From: Aedes albopictus
Lineage: Eukaryota; Arthropoda; Insecta; Diptera; Culicidae
Direction of reading: 5' to 3'
Length of the DNA: 64,000 bases
Assembly (NCBI RefSeq): GCF_035046485.1
Contig: NC_085138.1
Location: 41,141,464 to 41,205,463, forward strand
In this document: positions 10,501 through 20,306 of the stretch, piece by piece
How the letters are laid out: every line of letters starts with the position of its first letter
Position numbering within the stretch: the stretch's first letter is position 1
Position numbers and translations under genes: made by a program
The notes under the pieces: generated by a model
The model's database searches: none
Seen by the model: only the letters and a program-made list of their open reading frames with translations
What the model was told of the DNA's origin: nothing

Positions 10501-10970
10501 ATGCCAACCAGTTCGCACATGAATATCCCAGGGCAGTTCAAGGAATCATCTACAACCACTACGTGGATGACTACCTTGACAGCTTTGCCACCGCAGAAGA
10601 AGCTTCCCAAGTCGCGTCGCAGGTGAGAGCGATCCATGAGCATGGTGGATTCGAGATCAGGAATTGGTGCAGTAATCAACGAGTCATCCTGGAACAACTT
10701 GGAGAGGTCAAGAAACAAACCGTCATCGATCTTACCTCCGGTACCGATAAACAGTCGGAACGGGTCCTCGGCATTCTGTGGGATACACAAGATGATGAAT
10801 TCCGATTCAGCACTTCCTTGCCCGACGATATAACCCACCTGCGAACGCATAACACTAAACCGACGAAACGGCAATTAGCGCGGTGCGTCATGTCGTTTTT
10901 TGATCCTCAAGGATTTCTGGCGCCATACTTGATATTCGGGAAAGTGCTGCTACAGGATACCTGGCGCTAA
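7578..10970 (+). CDS. BEL/Pao Gag-protease-RT polyprotein, main segment
   Basis: 1,130 residues from the first ATG, in a frame that is already open from 7509. Residues about 240-400 are the BEL Gag domain (DUF1759 type; LPSFSGNPADWPVFISQY). A CCHC zinc knuckle (C-X2-C-X4-H-X4-C) lies at 465-478, with a second Cys/His cluster at about 505-540. The protease region follows (about 560-740), with LDEGSNIS at the aspartate site (Asp581). RT spans about 850-1060, with VRLIWDASAK, SADIKEMFHQV and the catalytic YVDD at 995-998. The frame ends at TAA 10968-10970, between RT and RNase H. The same frame reopens at once and continues in the next entry. RT would copy the element RNA inside the particle. 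Because a stop at this point is not where BEL proteins normally end, I read it as a disabling change. Confidence 0.92.
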   Translation: MGDGNQVAADDDRELEGAVGGVMKKTDAEKDQVKFNPTFPAAAKPVDVGRSTGIDHPGKGKPSKSDDVEYLQQMLEQYKTLYLAEKQKNQQQPSMPDICGSKGAYPKMKAVENADERPASSTPKPTGERQDDTEKLHKLMSHSATDGSGEDVQAGQRPTTDGVFGLRQGIFRRSNVPAVGNASFATGIQRPRSPSDTVPDGAPIGSVDHPAVLQMRPEPAIFPVAVGPTPQQLAARQILPRDLPSFSGNPADWPVFISQYTYTTEACGYSDGENMIRLQRCLKGAAWEATRSRLILPASVPHVIESLRMRYGRSELLIESLIERVRSTPSPKADKLDTIIEFGTKIQTLCDHITAANLLDHLGNPTLLKDLVEKLPAEYKMRWATYRRNRPLVNLQTFGEYMEEVVADACSVSSYGGSESERFVKREKGRTPDRTLLHSDAGGNSNTLAKSYSNRPIDSSNSFECAICKKIGHRVRDCTTFKALAIDERWKRVQSLGLCRTCLYNHARRSCRITNRCGVNGCLTRHHPLLHSTPKDTTTSNVPAPLDHHFHNRDLPSLLFRIIPVVLYSGANKVATYAFLDEGSNISMIERQLAATLKVTGYRHPLCLKWTGNVTREENDSQRITIEISGTNQRAPRYIMTDVGTVDSLDLPRQSLPIEKLAERFGNLRGLPIQGYHSVTPQLLIGVDNLKLAVPLKVREGNVGGPVAVKTRLGWCVYGGHRDERQLSVNYHVCECSDGDSLDKTLKAYFSLEEAGIQPTGAGVTAEDERALRILEQTTHYANNRYESGLLWKYDDFEFPDSYPMAVKRFECLERRLAKDPILNENVRKQIHEYEQKGYAHRASPQELNNVDLRRVWYLPLGAVTNPRKPGKVRLIWDASAKVDGVSLNSMLLKGPDQMTLLPAVLFRFRQYPVAVSADIKEMFHQVRIRPEDRHSQRFVYRADPTAPLETYLMDVATFGSTCSPATAQYVKNTNANQFAHEYPRAVQGIIYNHYVDDYLDSFATAEEASQVASQVRAIHEHGGFEIRNWCSNQRVILEQLGEVKKQTVIDLTSGTDKQSERVLGILWDTQDDEFRFSTSLPDDITHLRTHNTKPTKRQLARCVMSFFDPQGFLAPYLIFGKVLLQDTWR

Positions 10971-13271
10971 GGAACCAGTTGGGACGAACAGATTTGCGAC
11001 GGAACATTCGAGCGATGGAAGTACTGGCTAGAAATGTTGGACATAATCAACCAAGTAAACATACCGAGATGCTATTTCTCCACGGGTGATCTGACGACTC
11101 TGGACATCCACACGTTCGTGGATGCAAGTGAAATAGCGTATTCGTGTGTTTCGTATTTCCGGATTGCGAATCCCTACGGTCCAGCAGAGGTGGCATTCGT
11201 AGCAGCGAAGACCAAGGTAGCCCCCGTCAAGCCAACAACCATTCCCCGTCTGGAACTCATGGCTTGCGTGCTTGGAGTACGGCTGGCCAAATTCGTAGTC
11301 GATGGACATTCACTTCCAGTTCGAAAACAATTCTTCTGGAGTGACTCCGAAGTTGCAATGAGTTGGATTAACGCGGATCCCCGGAAGTATCGGCCCTTTG
11401 TTGCTTTCCGAGTGGGCGAAATATTGGAAAAATCTAACCGCGAGGAATGGCGCTGGGTGTCATCTAAGCTAAACCCGGCAGACGAAGCAACGAAGTGGGG
11501 ATCAGGACCGTACTTCGACAAGAACAGTATTTGGTACAGCGGACCTGCATTTCTTCGCCACTGTGAAGATCAGTGGCCACCGAGGAAAATCTACGATAAG
11601 GTGATGGACGACCAACGCGCCTGCTATGCCCATCGCAATCTACAAATGCCGGAGCAATTGCTGGACGCCGGAAGGTTCTCCTCATGGAAAAGGATGTTAC
11701 GCGTGATGGCCTACGTTTGCCGATTTGTGAACAATTGTCGAACGTCAAGCACTGGTCAAGAGCGGAAAAGCGATCATCTGACGCAGTCAGAGTTGCGGAA
11801 AGCCGAGGAATGTGTATTTCGAGCTGTGCAATGGGATTCATATACTGACGAACTAGCTGTTTTGACCAAGAACCAACGTCTGCCAGTTCAGAAGCGCCAA
11901 CCATTGGAAAAGACCAGCGCTCTCTACAAAATTTCACCGATGTTAGACGCAGCAGGAGTTTTGCGAGTGGACAGTAGAATCGGTGCAGCTCAGCATGTGT
12001 CGGCCGAGATGAAATTCCCGGTTATCCTTCCGAAGCGGCATCGTTTGACCACGTTGATTCTTGAAGATCTCCATCGTAAGTTGCTGCACGCAAACAATGA
12101 AGCTGTCGTAAACGAAGTGCGGCAACGCTACTACATAGCACAGCTGTGCACGCAAGTACGACAAGTGTCCCTCCAATGTCAATTTTGCAAAATACGTAGA
12201 GCCCAACCAATGGTACCACGAATGGCTCCCCTGCCTAGTGCTAGACTATCTTCGTATGTACGGCCCTTTACTTACTGCGGTCTAGATTACTTTGGGCCCT
12301 TATTGGTGAAAGTGAACCGCAGCCACGTAAAGCGTTGGGTGGCCATATTCACATGCCTGACAATACGTGCCGTTCATGTGGAAGTTATCCACACGCTTTC
12401 TACCGAATCCTGCATCAAAGGGGTACGCCGGTTCATCTGTCGTCGGGGAAGTCCCGCTGAAATCTACAGCGATAACGCAACTTGTTTCCACGGGGCCGAC
12501 CGTCTTCTGAGAGAGCAGATCAACAAAGGACTTGCTGCGGAGTTTACAAGCACGCAAACCGAGTGGAAGTTCATTCCCCCAGGCACTCCGCACATGGGGG
12601 GAGCCTGGGAGAGACTGGTCAGGTCGATTAAGGTGGCTCTGGCCGCAATCCAGGACGGTAGCCAGAAATTGGACGACGAGTCTTTACTGACTTTTTTGGC
12701 GGAAGCAGAAGGTATCGTCAACTGCAGACCACTCACATACTTGCCTCTGGACTCGATCGAGCAGGAAGCCTTAACCCCGAACCATTTTTTGTTGGGCAGT
12801 TCGTCGGGAGTTCGTTTACCAATTGTGCAGACAGACAACGAAGTATCTCTTCTGAAAGGTTCGTGGACAGCCATTCAGAAATACCTGGACATCTTTTGGA
12901 AGCGCTGGACTAGGGAATACCTCCCGACTCTTACGAAACGCACGAAATGGTTCGGCGAAGTGAAACCGGTTCAGCCTGGAGACCTGGTTCTCATCGTAAA
13001 TGATACTAAACGCAACGGGTGGATACGCGGTCGAGTGCTTGAGGTATTGCCAGCTGCGGATGGACGTGTACGCCAAGCCATGGTACAGACTGCTGGAAGT
13101 GCTCCTACAAGAAAACCAATATCGAAACTGGCGGTCTTAGAGGTATCATCAGATGCTGAAACCAAGGACGGAGTAGGTTCCACCAGGGGGGAGGATGTTG
13201 CGAAACTGGCAACCCCGCCAGAGCGAAAACTCAGCGAAAGACCACTGACGGAACAGAAGATCGATACTTGA
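10971..13271 (+). pseudogene. BEL/Pao RNase H-integrase segment downstream of stop
   Basis: Same reading frame as the preceding Gag-RT segment, reopening after TAA 10968-10970. The first in-frame ATG is at 11034 (745 residues), but the homology begins before it, so it is a continuation and not a separate gene. Counting from 11034, RNase H shows FVDAS (Asp30) and FWSDSEVAM (Asp104). The integrase zinc finger (HRKLLHAN, then CQFC) spans about 345-385. The integrase catalytic residues are Asp418 (LDYFGP), Asp480 (YSDNATCF) and Glu526 (GGAWERLV), with 45 residues between the last two. A DUF5641-type C-terminal domain follows (about 630-720). The frame ends at 13269-13271, inside the 3' LTR. Integrase would insert the DNA copy in the nucleus. 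Confidence 0.9.
13185..13195 (+). other. Polypurine tract of BEL/Pao element
   Basis: AGGGGGGAGGA lies directly against the TG start of the 3' LTR. An all-purine tract in this position is where plus-strand DNA synthesis is primed in LTR retrotransposons. Confidence 0.85.
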
Positions 13272-13828
13272 AACGTCATGGTATAGATAGAAGAAAAAGT
13301 ACCTAGATGTGTGATGCAACGTTAATGCGGTATCTAGAGTAGCAAAAAATTCACTTTAATCTATTGATTTTACGTGTAAATCGGTGCAAAAATTGGGCTT
13401 AGTGAATATTAATTGCAGGTGCGCCCGTCGCCGCTAAAATTCGGGTGGTTTTTATGAAATTAAACCTATGTGTTGTATTCGTAGGTCCTATGCATTGATC
13501 GCCAAATCCAGATAGATCTAACCTCTTTTTTCACTCAACCCGACGCAGTTCGTAGGGATCATAATTACTCATTATTAAACAAGAAGTAAGCATCTAATAC
13601 CAACTAAAGTACAATTAATTAATTATTTCTATATTCGTAGCCCAAAACTGCTAGTTGAGACATAGTTATAATTATTGTTCGGGAGCATTGAATGAATTTG
13701 ATATATGCGTACTGAAATTGTAAGATATGCCCTACTATTACGTGTTTTCATTCAGTAATAAATTCCCACTTTCAGCTTGTAGCTGTCGCTTACAAGATTC
13801 AGCGTATTATTCCACTGTTTCCCCAACA
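13196..13828 (+). repeat. 3' LTR of BEL/Pao element
   Basis: 633 bp, TGTTGCG at the start and CCCCAACA at the end, followed by the AGTAT target duplication at 13829-13833. It contains the last codons and stop of the integrase frame (to 13271). It should also supply the polyadenylation signal, but none was picked out with confidence. Confidence 0.95.
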
Positions 13829-13833
13829 AGTAT

Positions 13834-14870
13834 TCTGAAGGAGTTCTTGGAGGAATCCTTGGAGGAATTCCTGCAGGAATCCCTTACCAAATTTTCTGGA
13901 GAAATTACTGTAGGAATTCCTGGAGGAATTCCTGGAGTAAACCCTGGAAGAATTCCTGGAGTAATTCTTAGGGAAATCCTTGGAGGAATCCCTAGAGAAA
14001 TTATTAGTAGTCTAGTGGAGGGTCGACTGTATCGTTTCAACTATCATTAAAAACCTCTACGCAGTCTCAAAATTAGCAAACAATGTTTATTACTTGCCCA
14101 ACGTTTCGACACGGGGTTAGTGAAGAAGACACTAACCCCGTGTCGAAACGTTGAGCAAGTAATAAACATCGTTTGCTAATTTCGAGACTGCGTAGCCGTT
14201 TTTAATGATAATTATTAGTAGTATTCTTGGAGGAGTTCTTGGAGCAGTTCTTGGAGGAGTTCCTGGAGGAATTCTAGGAGGAATTTCTGTAGTAATTACC
14301 TGTAAAAAGCTCTGGTGAAATTCCTGCAGAAATCACAGAAATAATCTTTCGAAGAATTCCTGGCAGAATTCCAAGAGCAATTCCTGGAAGAATGATGGAG
14401 TAATCACTGGAGAAATTCCTGGAGAGATCCCTAGAGGAATTTTCTGGAGGGATTTTTGTGGGAGCTCTTGCTGAAATCTCAGGAGGCATTCCTACAGAAA
14501 TTCCTCAAGGTATCTCTAGAGGAATTCTTGGAGGAATCCTTGGAGCAATTCCTTAAGATATCTCTAGAGGAATTTTCTGGAGGAATTTCTTGGAAAATTC
14601 ATGGAGGAATCCCTGGAAGAATTCCTGGAGGAATCTCTGGAGGAATTTCAGAAGAAATCCCTGGAGGAGTTCCTGGAGGAATTCTTGAAGAAATCCTTGG
14701 AGGAATTATTGGAGGAATTCCAAAGGATTTTTTTGGAGGAATTTCTGTAGGATTTTCTGTAAAAAGCCTTGGAGGATATCTTGCAGAAATCTCAGAAGGA
14801 ATCTGTGGAAGAATTTTTGGCAGAATCACTGGAAGAAATCTTGAAGGAATCCCAGGAGGTTCAAGAATAA
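13834..14870. repeat. Degenerate AGGAATTCCT repeat field, right part
   Basis: Same degenerate palindromic repeat as 4886-6612, resuming immediately after the BEL target duplication. It is broken by a foldback at 14012-14210 and fades out near 14870. Open frames through it (for example 14456-14902) are repeat artefacts. Confidence 0.85.
14012..14210. repeat. Foldback element with 81-bp arms
   Basis: Arms 14042-14122 and 14130-14210 pair along 81 bp with about five mismatches around a 7-base loop, so the transcript or single strand would form a very stable hairpin. The 12-mer ATTATTAGTAGT occurs at 14000-14011 and again at 14211-14222, bracketing 14012-14210. This suggests a target duplication and an asymmetric 30-bp extension on the left. 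No coding capacity. Confidence 0.8.
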
Positions 14871-15685
14871 ATTTGATCATTATTGGTCGGTGCATAGTTT
14901 GACGGGAATTAGAGGAAAACCCTATTTATGAATTTGTTTACTCATATTATGGTGGGGTTCTGGGATGTTTTCATGCTATTTGTATAACGCTAAAACGATG
15001 AATCTAATAAGATAAGTACAAGTCCTTTCACCTTCCTCACCTTCCTGCAACTCCCTCACGCTTATTCACGCGCCGTTTTGTTATTCGCATCTCTTAATGA
15101 TTAATACTAGTCTCACACCTCAGGACCTTCTAGGCAAATTTGTCAAAACAATTTCCACCTCAAAGCATGCGTTTCTGGCGCAGAAGAACTTCATTTGGCC
15201 GTGTTTGCTGACAAATTTCACGTTCTTCATCACCGTCGTCGACGGTGACATTGTCCTCATCGTCTTTGTCGTGCGGAAAATCTTCACCAAAGTTTGCTTA
15301 GTGCTCAAGCCACACCCACCGGGACAGGACGGGACGCCACTTGGCATGCCGATCTCACCTTAGCTCCTTGGAGGAGCATCAACCAGCATAGCATAGCGAA
15401 GAATATTATGCAAATGAATCGACGACCAGCACGTTTTCTCTGCGATGCGCTGGGCTGGTGCGTCCTTGTCGTCGTCGTCGTCGTCGTTATCCCATCATCA
15501 ACATCATCGCAACAAAACTGCCATAACAAACTGCTGCGCTAAGGACCCGGGATCTATTAATAAGCCACCGCGAAACGGGCGGAATATCTAATGATGAAAA
15601 ATGGTGCGAAGTTGCGTTGCGTTTCTCACTCCCTCCCAGTGGTTTTCAACTTTGGTCTATATGCTTTATCTTCTATATATTCTAT
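14871..15685. other. Anonymous, possibly low-copy DNA
   Basis: More balanced base composition than the repeat fields, with a short GTC/CGT trinucleotide run near 15465-15486. No frame has recognisable motifs and no splice-bounded exon can be argued. It could be intronic or intergenic host DNA. Confidence 0.4.
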
Positions 15686-15872
15686 GTTTTCTATCTTCTA
15701 TCTTCTATCTTCTATCTTCTATCTTCTATCTTCTATCTTCTATCTTCTATCTTCTATCTTCTATCTTCTATCTTCTATCTTCTATCTTCTATCTTCTATC
15801 TTCTATCTTCTATCTTCTATCTTCTATCTTCTATCTTCTATTTTCTATCTTCTATCTTCTAACTTCTATCTA
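15686..15872. repeat. (TTCTATC)n heptanucleotide microsatellite
   Basis: About 26 tandem copies of the 7-mer TTCTATC, nearly perfect from about 15690 to 15838 and then imperfect. Because 7 is not a multiple of 3, all three frames cycle through the same residues (LSSIFYL), which makes three overlapping false open frames. Confidence 0.95.
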
Positions 15873-16870
15873 CTATTTTCGTCTATTTTCACATTTTTCT
15901 TTTTCTGCCTCTTGAATTATTTCATTTATTAAACACTCTATCTCGTTTCATCTTTATTGTTTGAGGAATCACTGCCTTATAAATTTCCCCGAATGGCATT
16001 GAAGCGGTTGCACAGTTGTTATTGTTGAACTTATCCGATAATCAGTGTGCGTCAACAGTTTGCCACCACGTCAACCACCAGGAAGGTGATTGTTTACGCT
16101 GCATAACTAAGAACCATCTTTGATTGCCAGCAGCAACCAACGAACACCAATCGAATCCCTATTTTCGGAAAACGGGCCGAAATTGGTGTGTCTGGTGAAA
16201 CATCCTTCGCGGAAGATTGATGGAATTGTTTTCGCAAGTTTTTGCTTTTTCGTGCGGGCAAGAATGCTCACTTGTGAGTGTCACAGTCGCACCGCACCCG
16301 AAGTAGAAGCAACGCAAGCCAAGACGCACACCGACTGCTGCTGTTGGAGCTGGAAGGACGCCATAAATTATTCCGAGAGCATATTTCAGGATCTTTCCAT
16401 GAATAAATTGTTTAGCATTATTATTGTTTATACACGTAATGATCTGAGTACAGCCAGAGTTGCGGGAGATTGCGGCGGCGAGGTATGCCGGTGCATGAGA
16501 AGAACCGCTTTTGTCCTGGAGATGCTCGCCAGTAACGTCGTTCTTGTGGTTGGACCGAGTGGAAATGGATTGTAAAATATGAACAAAACAGCAGCAATCT
16601 TCATAATCATATCTTAGTTTAGCCTTTTCACGGTCTTAGTTAATTGGACTCGTCCAAGCATTTTTTTTTTATTCATGTGAACCTTCCGTAACCCGGGCGG
16701 TTGGCCACCTCCATCAGAACCACGCTAATGCTGAGTACAAAAAGCGAGATTTTTTCAACGTGTTGTACACACTCGAGTGTTATGCGTTCTTGTCTATACG
16801 AAACTTTTCACCTTTATGGAAAAAGAAAGTTATAGGAATTTTGTCGGAAAATTATTCAGTGATTACAGGA
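15873..16870. other. Anonymous, possibly low-copy DNA
   Basis: Mixed-composition sequence without recognisable repeats. A frame at 16120-16575 (151 residues) has no motif I can name and its first methionine is not preceded by anything distinctive. It may be chance. Nothing else is supported. Confidence 0.4.
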
Positions 16871-18460
16871 ACTATTTCAGAACTTCCATTAGAAATTGTT
16901 CATTATATTTCTTAAGACATCGATCAAAAAACCCATAAGAGATTCTTTCAGGAATTCTTACATAAATGTCTCCAGAAGTTTACTCAGCGCTTGGAATTTA
17001 AAAAAGTTTGGCATACACAAATTCAGGAAATTCTTCATGAGTTTTTTTAGAAATTCTTCTAGCGACTCTTTAAGATATAATTCATTAAATTTCTTTAGAA
17101 TTTCCTCCAGAGTGACTTTCAGGAGGAGGAGAGGGGTTGTAGGGCCAACAGGTTCAAACAAATTTTATTTTTTTTTAATTTTTTTTTAACAAACCAAAGA
17201 CCACGCAGGGGGGATTAGAACTTGGAAAATCATGAAAAATATTATTTTTTTCAAAGAACTCTTAAGAAAATCGTCCATGGGTACCTGAAAAATTTCCCGT
17301 GTTCCAGGAAATGTTCATGAAATACCTTCAGAAATTCATCCAGGGATTCCTTCAAGAAACAGATTAATTCAGAAAATTTTTTCAGGGATTCCTCCATAAA
17401 TTTCTCCAGGAGTTTCATTTGATGTTTCTTAAGGGATCTTCTTAGAACATTTTCAATTCCTTAGTGAATTTCTTCATAATATCCTTTAAAAATGCCGTTT
17501 CAACTTCCTCCAAATTTTTTTTCCAAAGATTCTTTTTTTAAATCTTCCACATTTTTTCTCAAAAATAATAACAATATTTGCAAAGAACCTTACAAGTTCA
17601 TAAATTCCCATAGGGATTATTTTGGAAAAAAATAACCTTCCCGATGCATCACGTTGGGAACAGCTCGTTGAAGTAATGTTCGGTTACCCTAATGTACAAG
17701 GAGGGTGTAAAGAATTCCTTCAACAGTTTTTAATCTATATTTTCTGAAAATATTACAAGATTGATGTCTTTAAGAACTATAGCATTAATCATTCCAGCGG
17801 TTGAATTGCGAAACCGTCCGCAGATTTCTTCAAGTGTTTCCACGAAGTTTTCTGAAAAGAATCTTACAGAAATTCTCCCAAGAAAGATTTTAAAAATCTA
17901 GGAAATAATGTAGAAATTTTTATATGGATTTCTACAGAATTTCCTATGGAGTTTCTTTCACAAAATTCAATGTCCATGGCGAGATGGATCTACATAGGTC
18001 TTAGTCGAGTCGAAAGACACCAACAAAGAAAAAAAATCTCAAGTCCAAAATTATTCAATGGATAAAGATTCCTTCATGATATTCTTCAGGCGATTTTTCT
18101 AAGGAAATTTCAATTAATTGCCTTTCCTCATGAATTTCTTTAGAAATTTTTCAAGAAATCTATTTGAAACTTCTGCAGAACTTTTCTTCATTCAGCAATA
18201 TCTATAGATTCACCTAGAAAAGCTTACATAGATTTTTGTTGGAAAATCTTCCATGAATTTTGTTTTAGAAATACCTTCAGAAATTTCTTCAGTGGTCCCT
18301 TCGGAAAATTAATTATTCACAATAGCTCCAACAATTTTTCCATGTTTTTATTTGAAAATCTGTCAAACATTACTTCAGCATTTCTTCCTAAGGATATTTC
18401 AGACATTCTGCCAGTGATTCCTTGACAAAATCCTCCAAAGACTAATGTTAAAATCCTCCT
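16871..18460. repeat. Degenerate TTCCTYCAGRAATT repeat field
   Basis: Loose, highly diverged repeats of phrases such as TTCCTTCAGAAATTC and AATTCTTCAG. They look like an older or opposite-strand relative of the AGGAATTCCT field at 4886-6612. A repeat of the GCCTTTCTCG family begins directly at its right edge. Confidence 0.6.
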
Positions 18461-18464
18461 TTTT

Positions 18465-18612
18465 GCCTTTCTCGTACACCAAGGTGTACCGAAAGGCTAT
18501 ATGTTCACTCCAAAAATGAAATCTTGATAGAACCCCCGGAAGGCCAAGTCTTATATACCAATCGACTCAGCTCGACGAGTTGAGATGATGTCTGTGTGTG
18601 TGTATGTATGTA

Positions 18613-18643
<31 letters not shown>

Positions 18644-20125
18644 GTATGTGTGTATGTGTACAAAAATGTCACCTCACTTTTGGATAGTAAATATCATCCG
18701 ATTTCAACGCTTTTGGTTTCAATCGATGCGGAATATTGTCCCATTGTTTCCTATTGAAAATGGTTTGAATCGGTCCAGCCGTTCCGGAGTTATGGCCATT
18801 TAGGTGTTCCGGACCGGTACCCCAAGAAGGGGCCAGGTATGAAATTGCAACAAACCCATGCATGTGACCCATCAAACCACGGCATTTTCGATTATCTGAT
18901 GAACAGTAAGCAGAAAAATAGTCGCAGACTATATCTGAACTGGTAGTGTTCCGGAACCGGTTCCGGGTGTCCCGCCGGAAGTGGCCAAATATAAAAGTGA
19001 ACTAAACCCATGCATGCGACACATCAAATTGCAGCTTTTTGTATAACTTGATAAACGGTAGACAGGAAAATAGTCTCAGACCATATCTGATCCGGTAGTG
19101 TTCCGGAACCGGTTCCGGGTATCCCGCCGGAAGTGTCCAAATATAAAAGTGATCCAAATCCATGCATGCGACACATCAAATCGCAGCTTTTTCTATAACC
19201 TGATGAACGGTAAATAGGAAAATAGTCGCAGACTATATCTGAACCGATAGTGTTGCGGAACCGGTTCTGGGTGTCCCGCCGGAATTGGCCAAATATAAAA
19301 GTGAACCAATCCCATGCATGCGACACATCAAATCACCACTAACCGGTTCCGGGTGTCCCGCCGGAAGTGGTCAAATATAAAAGTGAATCAAACCCATGCA
19401 TGCGACACATCAAATCGCCGCTTTTTCTATAACATGAGGAATGGTAAGCAGGAAAATAGCCTCAGATCATATCTGAACCCAGTCAACACACGATCGCATA
19501 TGATGTTGGATAGGATGCAAAAGTGGAGGCGATATACGCACACTTTACACGCGATTGAATGGAAGCAGGTACGCATATGGCCTCCACTTTAGCATCTTAT
19601 TCAACATCATATAAAACTTTGTGTTGGCTGGGAAGTGGCCGGAAGGGGCCTACATGCGACACATCAAATCGTGGCCTTTTCGATAACTTGTACGATCAGC
19701 AAGAAAATAAGCTAAGTCCAGATTAGAAACTACTGGTAGTGTTCCGGAATCGGTTTGAGGTGTCTCGCTGAAAGTGGCCGAATGTAAAAGAGAACCAAAA
19801 AAATATTCGCGACACATCAAATGGGTTTTAATGTATCCTGATGAACGGTTACCAAGAAAAAATATCATGCTTGGGAAAACTAGTAGTGTCCCGGAATCGG
19901 TTCCCGGTATCCCTCCGGATGTGGTCAAATGTAGAAGGGAACCGAACTCCATGCATGTGCTTCAACAAATCGCGGTTTTTTTCGATAAGCTGATGAACGG
20001 TTTTCAATCAAGAAAATCAGCTCAGATTACGTTAGAGACCACCGGTAGTGTTGCACAACCGGTTTCAGGTGTCCCGCCGGAATTGGTCAAATGTAAAAAT
20101 GAACCATGTAAATTTTCCGGAACCA
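18465..20125 (+). mobile_element. GCCTTTCTCG-family repeat, copy 1 (3' end missing)
   Basis: Starts with the family hairpin (GCCTTTCTCGTACACC, then GTGTACCGAAAGGC) after a T-run, followed by a (TG)n tract at about 18593-18657. It then carries tandem units of about 152 bp containing the motifs GTTCCGGAACCGGTTCC and CCATGCATGCGACACATCAA. The defining 3' end (CGAGAAAGGCGCTATCACC) is not found before the foldback at 20307, so the copy is truncated or cut. No transposase or RT frame. Internal units have diverged from each other. Confidence 0.8.
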
Positions 20126-20306
20126 GTTGAGGCCCCCACTAGGGTGGGGCCAATTTCAAAAAATCTCTCCGATATATGATTTTCCAAGTGGAAAGTGAAC
20201 TACTTGTCGAAAAAAGTGAGCTGTACAAAAATGAGCGATTTCGATTTATATTTAGGGGTGGCGCAAAGGGTTCAAAGAGAAATTTCTGCTAGGACAAACT
20301 TTCAAA
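20126..20306. other. Anonymous spacer
   Basis: A short stretch between the truncated GCCTTTCTCG-family copy and the giant foldback. GGCCCCCACTAGGGTGGGGCC near 20131 is a small perfect-looking palindrome, but it is too short to assign. Confidence 0.35.

Larger units (their letters stand above)
6618..13828 (+). mobile_element. BEL/Pao LTR retrotransposon, structurally complete
   Basis: The element is 7,211 bp with two 633-bp LTRs. AGTAT lies directly before (6613-6617) and after (13829-13833) it as a 5-bp target duplication. Between the LTRs are, in order, Gag, a retroviral-type protease, RT, RNase H and integrase, all on the plus strand. That is the BEL/Pao order and motif set. A polypurine tract (AGGGGGGAGGA, 13185-13195) touches the 3' LTR. 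I could not identify a primer-binding site with confidence just after 7250. The coding region is split by one frame change near 7510-7535 and one in-frame stop at 10968-10970. It sits inside the AGGAATTCCT repeat field. The LTRs differ at about two positions by eye, so the insertion is recent. Confidence 0.95.

Noticed and set aside
15591..15932. Three overlapping frames of repeating LSSIFYL
   Set aside because: A 7-bp tandem repeat gives the same peptide in all three frames. There is no gene.
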